Below are positions 1-6,858 of a DNA stretch of 11,959 bases, in pieces (the stretch's first letter is position 1; each line of letters starts with the position of its first letter). The position numbers and the translations under genes are program-made. Below the pieces are notes generated by a model. The model made no database searches. It was not told the origin of the DNA and worked only from the letters and a program-made list of their open reading frames with translations. Where the stretch lies: the NCBI GenBank assembly GCA_017520105.1, contig JAFWRL010000225.1, positions 1 through 11,959 of the forward strand, read 5' to 3'. The stretch is from Fibrobacter sp. Its GTDB lineage: Bacteria; Fibrobacterota; Fibrobacteria; Fibrobacterales; Fibrobacteraceae.

Positions 1-716
1 GGTTGCTTCCGCGCACTCGCCCAGAGCGGAACGCTGGCTTGGCTCGTGGAACGTGGCGTGCAGTACGTGTTCCTCTACAGCGTCGATAACGTCCTCTGCC
101 GCATTTGCGACCCGGCTTTCATCGGTGCGCTCGCAGAAAAAGGCAACATGCTCAGCCCTCCAAGGTCGTCCACAAGGCAGGACCGAACGAAAAAGTCGGC
201 ATCTTTGCCTTCCAGAACAAGAAACCGGGCGTCGTCGAATACAGCGACCTTCCGGAAAACTTCCGCGACATGACAAACGCCGATGGCAGCCTCACGTTCG
301 ATGGCGGAAACATCGCAATTCACTTGTTTAAAATCAGCGGACTCCGCAAATTGCAGACAAGCAAACTCCCGTGGCACACCGCTCGCAAGACCGTTTGCGG
401 AGTCGAAAAGTGCTTCAAGTTTGAACAGTTCCTCTTCGACGCATTCCCACAGCTCGGTTCCATGCTCCCGTTCGGCGTTATACGTGAGGAAGAATTCAGC
501 CCCGTCAAGAACGCCGAAGGCAACGATTCTCCGAAGACCGCACGCGTTATGATCGGCAAACTCCACCGCGACTGGCTCCGCAAGGCCCACGTAAAAATCG
601 ACGAGAAGAAGTTGTACGAAATCTCGCCGACCATCAGCTACGCCGGCGAAGGCCTCAAGCAAAGCGTATTCGACCGCGAACTCGGAAGAAACATCTTGGA
701 ATTCGAGGAAAATTAA
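1..716 (+). pseudogene. UDP-N-acetylhexosamine pyrophosphorylase-like (UDPGP family), 5'-truncated by the window and frameshifted
   Basis: The gene enters the window already in frame (frame 1) and ends with TAA at 714-716. The translation resembles the eukaryotic UAP1/UDPGP family, which joins UTP and a hexosamine 1-phosphate to give a UDP-sugar. Family-like blocks in order are GCFRAL at the very start (after the usual GNGG, which lies outside), YSVDNVL, DPAFIG, KVVHKAGPNEKVG, GVVEYSDL, DGGNIAIHLF, FEQFLFDAF, VIREEEFSPVKNA and TARVMIGKLHRDW. The first blocks are read in frame 1 (to about 156) and the rest in frame 3 (from about 159). Continuous homology needs one extra base near 157-158, next to a CCC run. 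This is either a true disabling mutation or a sequencing or assembly error. Bacteria normally use GlmU for UDP-GlcNAc, so the exact sugar is uncertain. The family call is firm; whether the gene is functional is not. Confidence 0.82.
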
Positions 717-751
717 CGCCTTCGACGCAGTAGGCGGCAGGAAGTAGGAAT

Positions 752-794
752 TGTCATCCTGAACGAAGTGTAACGAAGTCGAAGGAGCCAGTCA
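752..794 (+). repeat. Short dispersed intergenic repeat, copy 1
   Basis: The unit begins TGTCATCCTGAACGAAG and ends TCGAAGGAGCCAGTCA. A diverged copy lies in inverse orientation at 10908-10945; both share the ends GTCATYCTGA and TCGAAGRAKCCAGTCA but differ in the middle. Similar GTCATTCTGAGCGAAG-type units are, as I recall, frequent in intergenic DNA of several bacterial phyla. The copy sits 16 nt upstream of the acyltransferase start and would be part of its leader. Confidence 0.55.
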
Positions 795-810
795 TTTTTC
801 AAACGCACAA

Positions 811-1749
811 ATGGGAATGCGCCGGTTCAAGGTCATAACATACAAGTTCCTAGTCAACATTCTGCTGCGTTTGCCGAATGCGTTCTATGCCATCCTATTC
901 GCCGTTGTTTTTCCGATATACAAAGCGCTCCACAAAAAACGCGCCTACGGACGCGTCGAAAAACACCTAGAATTAGCGCGGCAGTACCTCGCTGAAACCG
1001 GTATAAACTGCGCGGAACACGCAAAAGTTACCCCCCGCGACACATTCCACGGCATCTTCTGGAACGCTCTAGAATCCTACCGCGGACTCGCCCGTTTTAA
1101 AAGCGTTGAAAAGCGAATCGTCTATGAGAACGAGCACATCATCCGCGAAGCCATCACCGAATGCGCCAAACAAAACGCCCCCATCGCAGGCATAAGCATC
1201 CACCAGGGAGCATTCGAACTTTTGCACCGCGCACTCTGCCGCTACAGCGAACACGTCCATCTGATTACCGATTCTGTCGGCGACATCGCATTCCGCGAAG
1301 TCCTCAAGGAACTCCGCAGCGACCCGCACCTTACCGAATACCACCCCGACGAAACAGGCCGCCTTATCCGCGAACTCTTCCGCACCAAAGGAATCCTCGC
1401 CATGGTCGTTGATCAGGGCAAACACACCAAAGGGAACATAGTCTCACTATTCGGCCGCCCAAGTACGCTCTACTTGCGACTCCCGCAAAAAATAAACGAA
1501 ATGGGAGCAGGCATCGTCACCTTCCGCACATGGAGCGAAAAAAAACGCATCGTCATCCGCTTCGAGAGCTACTATCCGCCCCAGTACGACGTAACGCACA
1601 AGCCCCCTGAAATCAGCTTCAAGGATAAATACGCTCGTTCCACAAGCGAAAGCCCGCTCGTCACAGCCATCGCCCACGAAATCGAGACGTGGATAGCCGA
1701 CCACCCCGAGCAATGGAGCTGGAACTACCACGGGAATTTTATAAGATAA
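811..1749 (+). CDS. LpxL/HtrB-like lysophospholipid acyltransferase
   Basis: This 312-aa protein matches the LPLAT family of lipid A late acyltransferases, which transfer a fatty acyl chain from acyl-ACP to a lipid A precursor at the inner face of the cytoplasmic membrane. A hydrophobic N-terminal segment (about residues 12-38) fits membrane anchoring. The catalytic H-x4-E motif is HQGAFE (H131, E136), where classical HtrB proteins have HFGNWE. DQG (201-203) and FGRPST (214-219) correspond to the second conserved block, and QWSWNYH near the C-terminus matches the family's terminal motif. Length is near the usual 300. No Shine-Dalgarno site precedes ATG 811; an in-frame ATG at 817 is an alternative start. 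The dispersed repeat at 752-794 lies just upstream. Because the HxxxxE flanks differ from LpxL, the acceptor could be another lipid, such as an ornithine or glycolipid. Confidence 0.85.
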   Translation: MGMRRFKVITYKFLVNILLRLPNAFYAILFAVVFPIYKALHKKRAYGRVEKHLELARQYLAETGINCAEHAKVTPRDTFHGIFWNALESYRGLARFKSVEKRIVYENEHIIREAITECAKQNAPIAGISIHQGAFELLHRALCRYSEHVHLITDSVGDIAFREVLKELRSDPHLTEYHPDETGRLIRELFRTKGILAMVVDQGKHTKGNIVSLFGRPSTLYLRLPQKINEMGAGIVTFRTWSEKKRIVIRFESYYPPQYDVTHKPPEISFKDKYARSTSESPLVTAIAHEIETWIADHPEQWSWNYHGNFIR

Positions 1750-1766
1750 AAGTCTTTATCTTTATT
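1743..1766 (+). terminator. Possible weak terminator after the acyltransferase gene
   Basis: A perfect 8-bp stem (AAGATAAA, 1743-1750; TTTATCTT, 1755-1762) with loop AGTC overlaps the stop codon and runs into a short T-rich stretch. The stem is AT-rich, so it would be a weak terminator. Confidence 0.35.
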
Positions 1767-1785
1767 TAAACGTAAATAGCACTTT

Positions 1786-1920
1786 ATGCGGGCGGGGCCC
1801 CAGCTCGGAGTTGACGCCTACGGCGTCAGCGGCTTCACTCGGTTATGCCGGTCTGCAAGCAGCCCGTCGCAACACTCGTTTTGCACGCTACTGCGAAGAA
1901 ATAGCCTTGGCCGACGCTTT
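1786..1920. repeat. GC-rich palindromic island in an AT-rich spacer
   Basis: The 292-nt gap 1750-2041 is AT-rich at both ends but carries a sharply GC-rich block of about 135 nt. The block includes the palindrome GGGGCCCC (1794-1801), a 7-bp hairpin TGACGCC/GGCGTCA (1812-1818 and 1822-1828, loop TAC) and smaller inverted repeats such as CTGCAAGCAG. An open frame crosses it (1786-2001), but it has no ribosome binding site or recognisable protein. It looks like an inserted or decayed intergenic repeat; its family is unknown to me. Confidence 0.4.
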
Positions 1921-2041
1921 TATTCTCTATACGATTCTTTTCTTTTTTCTAATTTAACAGATTTTCTCGCTTTTACCATTTATAAAATTCAACAAATTTA
2001 AAGTTGTATTTTTTATATTTCGCTAAAAAGCAGGAATAACA

Positions 2042-2500
2042 ATGCCTTTAAACGCAGAAGAAGAATTCCAGTTGGAATGGATTAAGAACCATCCCATGCA
2101 AGACAAGGATGAACTTGCCGAAATCCAGGCCGAAGCGGAAGCCGAGGCCCGACCGCGCATGCGTGCCGTCCGCGGCAAAAAAATGCGCCGTAACCCGGCC
2201 GCCTGGGAACTACCGAACCCCGAAGACGAGATCGACCTCCACGGACTTACCTCAGAGGAAGCCGCCGAAGCCGTCGAACGCCGCATCGATGACCTTCTGA
2301 TTGCAGGCCTCAGCGTTTTGCGCGTGATTCACGGTGGCGGCAACCCGGAATACGGCAACGTCAAGCGCATTATCGACCGCAAAGTCCGTTCCGAGTGGAG
2401 CAACCGCATCGTATTTTACAAGGTCGAGCCCGACAACGCCGGTTCCAGCATCATGAAAATCGGCAAACCGCGCTCACAAGCCACCAAAAAGAAGAAATAA
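2042..2500 (+). CDS. Stand-alone Smr-domain protein
   Basis: This 152-aa protein has a charged N-terminal part (about residues 1-55, with an EAEAEA stretch and a basic RMRAVRGKKMRR segment) followed by an Smr domain (about 62-145). The diagnostic motifs are DLHG (65-68) and HGGG (97-100), in place of the usual HGxG, and the domain ends KVEPDNAGSSIMKIG. Smr domains, known from the C-terminus of MutS2 and as single-domain proteins, are DNA/RNA nucleases or nucleic-acid binders. The target here cannot be read from sequence. The C-terminus is a lysine run. The start is supported by AGGA at 2032-2035, six bases before the ATG. It probably has its own promoter in the AT-rich spacer upstream, but I could not assign -35 and -10 boxes with confidence. 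The tRNA gene follows 74 nt later with its own promoter. Confidence 0.88.
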   Translation: MPLNAEEEFQLEWIKNHPMQDKDELAEIQAEAEAEARPRMRAVRGKKMRRNPAAWELPNPEDEIDLHGLTSEEAAEAVERRIDDLLIAGLSVLRVIHGGGNPEYGNVKRIIDRKVRSEWSNRIVFYKVEPDNAGSSIMKIGKPRSQATKKKK

Positions 2501-2533
2501 GTAAAATTTTTCATTTTTTTCGGCAAAGACCCC

Positions 2534-2562
2534 TTTAAAACACGATCAGATTTAACTATAAT
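2534..2562 (+). promoter_or_regulatory. Sigma-70-type promoter for tRNA-Pro
   Basis: A perfect TATAAT box (2557-2562) is preceded after exactly 17 nt by TTTAAA (2534-2539), a 4/6 match to TTGACA. The mature tRNA 5' end lies 12 nt downstream of the -10 box, leaving a very short leader. Confidence 0.7.
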
Positions 2563-2574
2563 TGTGCCCGTCAC

Positions 2575-2648
2575 CGGAATATAGCTCAGCCTGGTAGAGC
2601 GCTTGCTTCGGGAGCAAGAGGTCGTGAGTTCGAATCTCGCTATTCCGA
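2575..2648 (+). tRNA. tRNA-Pro (anticodon CGG)
   Basis: The full cloverleaf can be drawn. The acceptor stem is CGGAATA/TATTCCG (2575-2581 and 2641-2647) with discriminator A2648. The D arm is GCTC/GAGC. The anticodon stem is CTTGC/GCAAG around loop TTCGGGA, which puts CGG at positions 34-36. The T arm is GTGAG/CTCGC around TTCGAAT. The C1-G72 first pair fits proline tRNAs. The 3' CCA is not encoded and must be added. The last 16 nt of the gene are duplicated exactly at 2836-2851. Confidence 0.96.
2633..2648 (+). repeat. 16-bp direct repeat, copy 1 (tRNA-Pro 3' end)
   Basis: AATCTCGCTATTCCGA is the end of the T-loop, the 3' half of the T stem, the 3' acceptor strand and the discriminator base. 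The same 16 bases occur at 2836-2851, 203 bp away, in the same orientation. The bases flanking the two copies differ, so the repeat is exactly 16 bp. Confidence 0.85.
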
Positions 2649-2650
2649 TA

Positions 2651-2687
2651 AAAAGAGAACCACCCACTAGGGTGGTTTTCTTTTTAT
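2651..2687 (+). terminator. Strong intrinsic terminator of the tRNA-Pro transcript
   Basis: A 15-bp stem with a single G-U pair (2651-2665 and 2670-2684) encloses loop ACTA. The core is AACCACCC/GGGTGGTT and the descending arm is T-rich (TTTTCTTTTTAT). Confidence 0.85.
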
Positions 2688-2707
2688 ATCTGAAAATGCC
2701 GAGATGA

Positions 2708-2832
2708 GAACTCACGAAGTGAGTTCGACTAAATCGCCCAGAGAGCGAAGCGAACACAAGGGCGATTTAGAGATTACGCCGCCCCGTCGGCGTAACCCGA
2801 AGGGCAAAAGTTGAAACGAAGTGAAACTTTTG
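2708..2832. repeat. String of four consecutive hairpins
   Basis: Four inverted repeats follow one another. GAACTCAC/GTGAGTTC lies at 2708-2726 with loop GAA. CTAAATCGCCC/GGGCGATTTAG is an 11-bp stem at 2729-2739 and 2760-2770. TTACGCCG/CGGCGTAA lies at 2774-2795. CAAAAGTT/AACTTTTG lies at 2805-2812 and 2825-2832. The words CGAAGTG and CGAAGCG recur in and between them. No gene is visible in the spacer 2688-2873. Confidence 0.7.
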
Positions 2833-2835
2833 TCT

Positions 2836-2851
2836 AATCTCGCTATTCCGA
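2836..2851 (+). repeat. 16-bp direct repeat, copy 2 (duplicated tRNA-Pro 3' end)
   Basis: This is an exact copy of the last 16 nt of the tRNA-Pro gene, just downstream of the fourth hairpin. No other part of a tRNA is present here. It resembles the partial tRNA copy that bounds an integrated element, but no integrase lies between the copies. Confidence 0.75.
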
Positions 2852-2873
2852 GAATAGTCACCTCGTATTCCTA

Positions 2874-2907
2874 TAAGAAAAGCCCGCGCACTAAAATGTG
2901 GCGAGCT
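2874..2907 (-). terminator. Intrinsic terminator of the CotH-family gene
   Basis: Read on the minus strand, AAGCTCGCCAC pairs with GTGCGCGGGCTT (one bulged base and one G-U pair) across loop ATTTTA, followed by TTTTCTTAT. It lies 27 nt past the stop codon at 2934-2936. Confidence 0.7.
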
Positions 2908-2933
2908 TGACAATGTAATAGGGAGTGAACAGC

Positions 2934-5900
2934 TTACTTCTTCAGCGTTTTTCCGTAGTACGCGCCGCGGGCGTTGTTCGTACCATTCACGCGACGGCCC
3001 TTGAGGTCGAACTTGCCGCGGTCATAGTTCATCTTGATTTCACCCGTGCGGGTGTTGAAGTGCCCGATAACGGTCGTGTGTTCCGCATTGTCATCGTCAC
3101 CATCGCCATTATCCACAATAATGCTCATGAACTCCGGCAGTTCCGTTTGCGTAACGGAAGGACGCATCACGTAAGCGCCGTTCGCACGCACGCCCTGCGC
3201 CTTTGGCACAACATCAGACCTGACGAGATAAGCGCGCATCGGACAAATCCAAGCGCCTACGCCGACCTTCACGAAATCGCCAACATTGATTCCTGTGCCT
3301 TCGCTGGCAGCAAAGCCATACGCATAGCCCAGTTCTGGGTCACCTTCTGCCCATTTCTTGTATTCCCAGGTGCCGCGGAATTCCCATTCCCATTTAGGAT
3401 CTTTCGTAACCGCTTCGGCAGTAGGCACAATCGTCACGGGTCCTTTGACTTCGAACTTTTCACTACCCATCTGCACCAAATATGGAGTATTGGCACTTAT
3501 TGTAGTATGTTCATACTCCTTATCTTTACCATCAGCATCCTTTATAACACCTTTTTCAGCCCACAAAACTTTCATCTTGATGGCATCCTTGCCATCCTTG
3601 TCCTTACCGATGCCATTATAGTAGAGCACAGCTTGAAGACCCGAGACGTTTGCCGTATTCACATCAAACGGCAACACGATTGTCGAATAAGCGCCGACCG
3701 GGAATGCGCGGTTATACTCAACGGCAACGTCTTTAATTTCTCCCGTAATTTTGACAGCATCAGTTCCATCGAAAGTTCCGTCAAGATCAGCACGAGTGAT
3801 GCCATTGTCGTATTTGTAAATCTGAACAGCAGCATAATCTGCAATCGGTGTCGGATAGACAAACGGACTTTCAGTGATAAAGCCCTTTACACAGCCACCA
3901 ATTTCGATAGCACCAAACTTCACCCCATTTTCTCCAGTAGCATTAGTTGCATCTCCATAACCGATGCTATGTTCCGCTTGCATATTAGGGCTATTTTCAG
4001 ATACTACATCATTTCCCTTTGTCACGATAACTTTTTTCACATTATTCGTAATTATAATTTTACCAATATTGACTAAACCCCCAATATATCCAGCGCCAAT
4101 ACCAGCACCTACATCACCACCAGTCGCAATAACTGTACCACCGCTGATTACGATACTATCGCAATAGGAATGACCATTAGGATAAGTAGTTCCAACACCG
4201 ATGCCAGCGGCACCCAAACGGCCTTCTGCAATGACTGAGCCACCACTGATTATGATATCCCCCATAGCGACAGAATCCATATTAAGTCCAGCGTCAATAC
4301 CAGCACCACCCGGAACAGCGTTACTATAGTTGTCATCCAAAGAGAATGGGGTTCCTTTCGCAGTGACTAAACCACCGCTAATTGCGATACCACCCATCTT
4401 AAGCTTACCCTGATTAACCCCAGAGCCAATGCTTGCGCCTGCGTTATTTTCACGGACTATCGCAGTGACAGTTCCGCCGCTAACTGTGATTTTCCCCATA
4501 GTGAGAGAACCCTCATTATATCCAGAGCCAATGCTTGCGCCAGCGCCATTTTTAGGGACTATCGCAGTGACAGTTCCGCCGCTAATTGTGATATTCCCCA
4601 TAGTGTGAGAACCAATATTAACTCCTGAGCCAATACCGGCACCAAATCCACCGCCTGTCGCAGTAATAATACCACCCTTAATTACGATATTTCCACAGGA
4701 CATATCAACACCGCCGCCGATACCAGCAGCATAATCCATTCCATCTTCAGCAAAACCACTACTAGCAGAGAGTTTACCGCGTCCATCAATGGTAAGCGTT
4801 TTACCCTCCGGCACATAAATACCGGGATAATTATAATGGAAACCCTGCACCGTATTCGTGGTTCCTTCCGCAAGTACAATTTTGCAGTCACCCTCGCAAG
4901 TAATGCCCGCCCACTCATGGTTACCATCACCTATTCTATTGATACTCACGCCGTTAAGCGTCACCGTAGCGCCGTCAGCAATAGAAATTTTGTAATTATC
5001 AGCAAGTTCGCCCGTCAAAATATCGCCATTTTTAGCTTCATAATTAGCCGTAAGCGTCGAAAGGTCAATCATTTTCTTATTGACAAAGTCATTAACAACA
5101 TCCATTTTATTTAGCACCGACTCTTTCAAGAAATCGACACTGCCGTTAAAACTTAAATCCGTCGTTTGCACGTAATCGTTATGGGCTCCCCATCTCACGT
5201 TATCCAGTATCGCGGCTGTACCAAGAACCCCTTTTGCCGATTCAATTCCTGATTCAAGTTCTGATTTTATGTTATTCGAAAAGAATGTATTCCAAACGTT
5301 TTTCACGGCAGCAACAAACGTCGGAGACTTAAACAAGGCATTGTAATAGATGCTAGTATCGAGTTTGATGGGAGCGTCCGTTGTCGTCGCACCCGCATCG
5401 AAGTCCCAAACCGGCCCGGCCTTGAACACATCGCCTTCCTTCTTATTCTGGTAAGTAAAATAGGCGCTCTTGGGTTCGTTCAATTCCGTATTATCCATGA
5501 TTTCGTTAATGAGCCAGAACTTCGCCCAGGATTCGACATCAATGATGTCCTTATAGGCTTCATCCGGAGCTGTGCAATCGTTAGTATTCGCCTTGCATTT
5601 ATCATTTTCATCATAGTCAGGATAAAGTAATTTTTCTAAAGCAGCGATTTTGTCTTGGAACCGATCCAAGCGAACTTGGCCAACTGCAGAAACCTGAGTT
5701 ACAGTATTCCCATATTTGTCTTTAACCTTTTTACCTTTTTCATTTAATACATCTTCAACCATATAATCATCATTTTTAACCATATAAGGCATCTTACGAA
5801 TCGGTGTCGTGAACTTGACGACTTCATCATAATGCGTATCCATTTCAATCAAGAAGTCCTTGTCCTGACCGTCGGTCATTCCATCTTCGCCATCATAAAT

Positions 5901-6698
5901 AGCCACCCTGTTCGGATCAACCTTGATGGCTTCACCCAACCAGTACAGGCCACGATAGACACCGTTGAAAACAAGGTTCACAAACTTTCCGTCAACCGTA
6001 TAGTCCATTTCGAGTTTTTTGCTCAAATAAAATGCTACTTGGTTTTTCAAGAAGCTGTTGTCCAAATAGTTAGCAATCAACACCCAACGCCTATGCTCGG
6101 GCATTCCCAAAATGCTCCTTATGGAATTTTTTTTCAACTTGATTGCGTATGGTTTTTTGGGTTGCTCCCAAGTCGAATTGCCGCGTCCGCGGAATTCTGT
6201 CTTGACATTTTCAAAATTGTCAGTTCCAGCATCCCTCAATGTCAAAGACGTTTCATCAATCCAGCGTTCTTTTTCGTCAATTTCGATACCATTCGGCGTA
6301 TTCACGTACAACGTCGGGAGACCCGTATTCGCCACCAACGTTACATTGGACTTTACACTTTTTTCGCCGGCAGTTGCAACGCAGTAATAGATATTTCCTT
6401 TATTTACTTTAAAGCTTGGAGTAGTCCAAGAGGATTCGGTAGCGCCATCGATAACGGTCCCATTTTCATTAGTGCCATCAGAAGAGCGATACCACTGGTA
6501 CGAAACATTTTCACCGCCTTGAACTTCAAAGGTAAGTGTCGCCGTTCCGCCATTATCGGCAACAGCAACATAAGCCGCATCAAGCTGCTTTGTAATGACT
6601 AATTCGGTTTCCTGCGCAAATACCGAAGTAGCCATGGAAAAAGCCAAAAGCATGGCCAGGCCCCATTGAGCCATCAGCCCCTCTTTCATTTTTTTCAT
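2934..6698 (-). CDS. Large exported CotH-family protein with Ig-like domain, glycine-rich repeats and C-terminal sorting-type tail
   Basis: From the chosen start this is 1254 aa. Residues 1-28 form a signal peptide (lysines, hydrophobic core, VFA cut before QET). Residues about 31-123 look like an Ig-type beta domain (YQWYRSS, YYCVATAG). Residues about 127-540 match the CotH kinase family, with FRGRGNSTW (169-177), KKPYAIKL (181-188) and GPVWDFDAG, whose D432 and D434 fit the metal-binding pair. Residues about 656-886 are glycine-rich repeats of 32-44 aa with a core like NITISGGTVTA, probably a beta-helix. A beta domain with LPFDV follows (about 1002-1166), then an acidic linker and the tail KFDLKGRRVNG to GKTLKK. 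CotH proteins phosphorylate spore-coat proteins in Bacillus; here the target is unknown and would be outside the cytoplasm. The ATG at 6698 is preceded by AAAGGGA; an upstream in-frame ATG at 6740 lacks such a site and would bury the signal peptide. Family call firm, function unknown. Confidence 0.88.
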   Translation of the reverse strand: MKKMKEGLMAQWGLAMLLAFSMATSVFAQETELVITKQLDAAYVAVADNGGTATLTFEVQGGENVSYQWYRSSDGTNENGTVIDGATESSWTTPSFKVNKGNIYYCVATAGEKSVKSNVTLVANTGLPTLYVNTPNGIEIDEKERWIDETSLTLRDAGTDNFENVKTEFRGRGNSTWEQPKKPYAIKLKKNSIRSILGMPEHRRWVLIANYLDNSFLKNQVAFYLSKKLEMDYTVDGKFVNLVFNGVYRGLYWLGEAIKVDPNRVAIYDGEDGMTDGQDKDFLIEMDTHYDEVVKFTTPIRKMPYMVKNDDYMVEDVLNEKGKKVKDKYGNTVTQVSAVGQVRLDRFQDKIAALEKLLYPDYDENDKCKANTNDCTAPDEAYKDIIDVESWAKFWLINEIMDNTELNEPKSAYFTYQNKKEGDVFKAGPVWDFDAGATTTDAPIKLDTSIYYNALFKSPTFVAAVKNVWNTFFSNNIKSELESGIESAKGVLGTAAILDNVRWGAHNDYVQTTDLSFNGSVDFLKESVLNKMDVVNDFVNKKMIDLSTLTANYEAKNGDILTGELADNYKISIADGATVTLNGVSINRIGDGNHEWAGITCEGDCKIVLAEGTTNTVQGFHYNYPGIYVPEGKTLTIDGRGKLSASSGFAEDGMDYAAGIGGGVDMSCGNIVIKGGIITATGGGFGAGIGSGVNIGSHTMGNITISGGTVTAIVPKNGAGASIGSGYNEGSLTMGKITVSGGTVTAIVRENNAGASIGSGVNQGKLKMGGIAISGGLVTAKGTPFSLDDNYSNAVPGGAGIDAGLNMDSVAMGDIIISGGSVIAEGRLGAAGIGVGTTYPNGHSYCDSIVISGGTVIATGGDVGAGIGAGYIGGLVNIGKIIITNNVKKVIVTKGNDVVSENSPNMQAEHSIGYGDATNATGENGVKFGAIEIGGCVKGFITESPFVYPTPIADYAAVQIYKYDNGITRADLDGTFDGTDAVKITGEIKDVAVEYNRAFPVGAYSTIVLPFDVNTANVSGLQAVLYYNGIGKDKDGKDAIKMKVLWAEKGVIKDADGKDKEYEHTTISANTPYLVQMGSEKFEVKGPVTIVPTAEAVTKDPKWEWEFRGTWEYKKWAEGDPELGYAYGFAASEGTGINVGDFVKVGVGAWICPMRAYLVRSDVVPKAQGVRANGAYVMRPSVTQTELPEFMSIIVDNGDGDDDNAEHTTVIGHFNTRTGEIKMNYDRGKFDLKGRRVNGTNNARGAYYGKTLKK
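4041..4733 (-). repeat. In-gene tandem repeats encoding ISGGTV units
   Basis: About seven units of 96-132 bp inside the CotH-family gene each encode a glycine-rich turn plus an I-x-I-S-G-G-x-V core. Two neighbours are very close at DNA level. The 30 bases at 4454-4483 and 4556-4585 are identical, as is the 20-base stretch starting at 4421 and 4523. The offset is 102 bp, or 34 codons, so slippage or recombination would keep the frame. Confidence 0.8.
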
Positions 6699-6770
6699 AT
6701 TCAGTCCCTTTCTGAGTTGATTTAATAATCTCATCCGCATGAGGTAGCGGCAGTCTATTATTTTATTTCA

Positions 6771-6798
6771 AAAATACAAAAATATTACAAAATGTCAA
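6771..6798 (-). promoter_or_regulatory. Putative promoter of the CotH-family gene
   Basis: On the minus strand a perfect TTGACA (6793-6798) is followed after 16 nt by TATTTT (6771-6776). The surrounding 6755-6860 is strongly AT-rich. The start codon lies about 70 nt downstream of the -10 box, giving a leader of about 65 nt. Confidence 0.5.
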
Positions 6799-6858
6799 CA
6801 AGCGATATTTATTTTATATTATTTACTTTCGTAAACAAAATATTACAACTAACTGAAT

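Noticed and set aside
75..662. A 195-codon open frame on the minus strand over the pyrophosphorylase
   Set aside because: The plus-strand frames carry the family motifs; the minus frame is a codon-bias shadow.
1786..2001. A 71-codon open frame across the GC-rich island
   Set aside because: There is no ribosome binding site, the composition changes halfway and there is no recognisable domain.
2416..2757. A 113-codon minus-strand frame over the Smr end and tRNA
   Set aside because: It crosses a complete tRNA gene and its terminator, so it cannot be a protein gene.
2649..2851. Insertion sequence or complete integrated element next to tRNA-Pro
   Set aside because: No transposase or integrase and no terminal inverted repeats are visible. 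Only the 16-bp duplication is supported, so it is reported as a finding and not as a mobile element.
2925..4076. A 383-codon open frame on the plus strand
   Set aside because: It lies entirely antisense to the CotH-family gene, has no ribosome binding site and shows no recognisable protein. It is a mirror of the repetitive coding strand.
5832..6602. A 256-codon open frame on the plus strand
   Set aside because: It is antisense to the CotH domain, whose own frame matches a known family throughout.
6741..6858. Terminator of the radical SAM gene
   Set aside because: The only inverted repeat seen on the minus strand (TTTAC/GTAAA around GAAA) is 5 bp and AT-rich, too weak to call.
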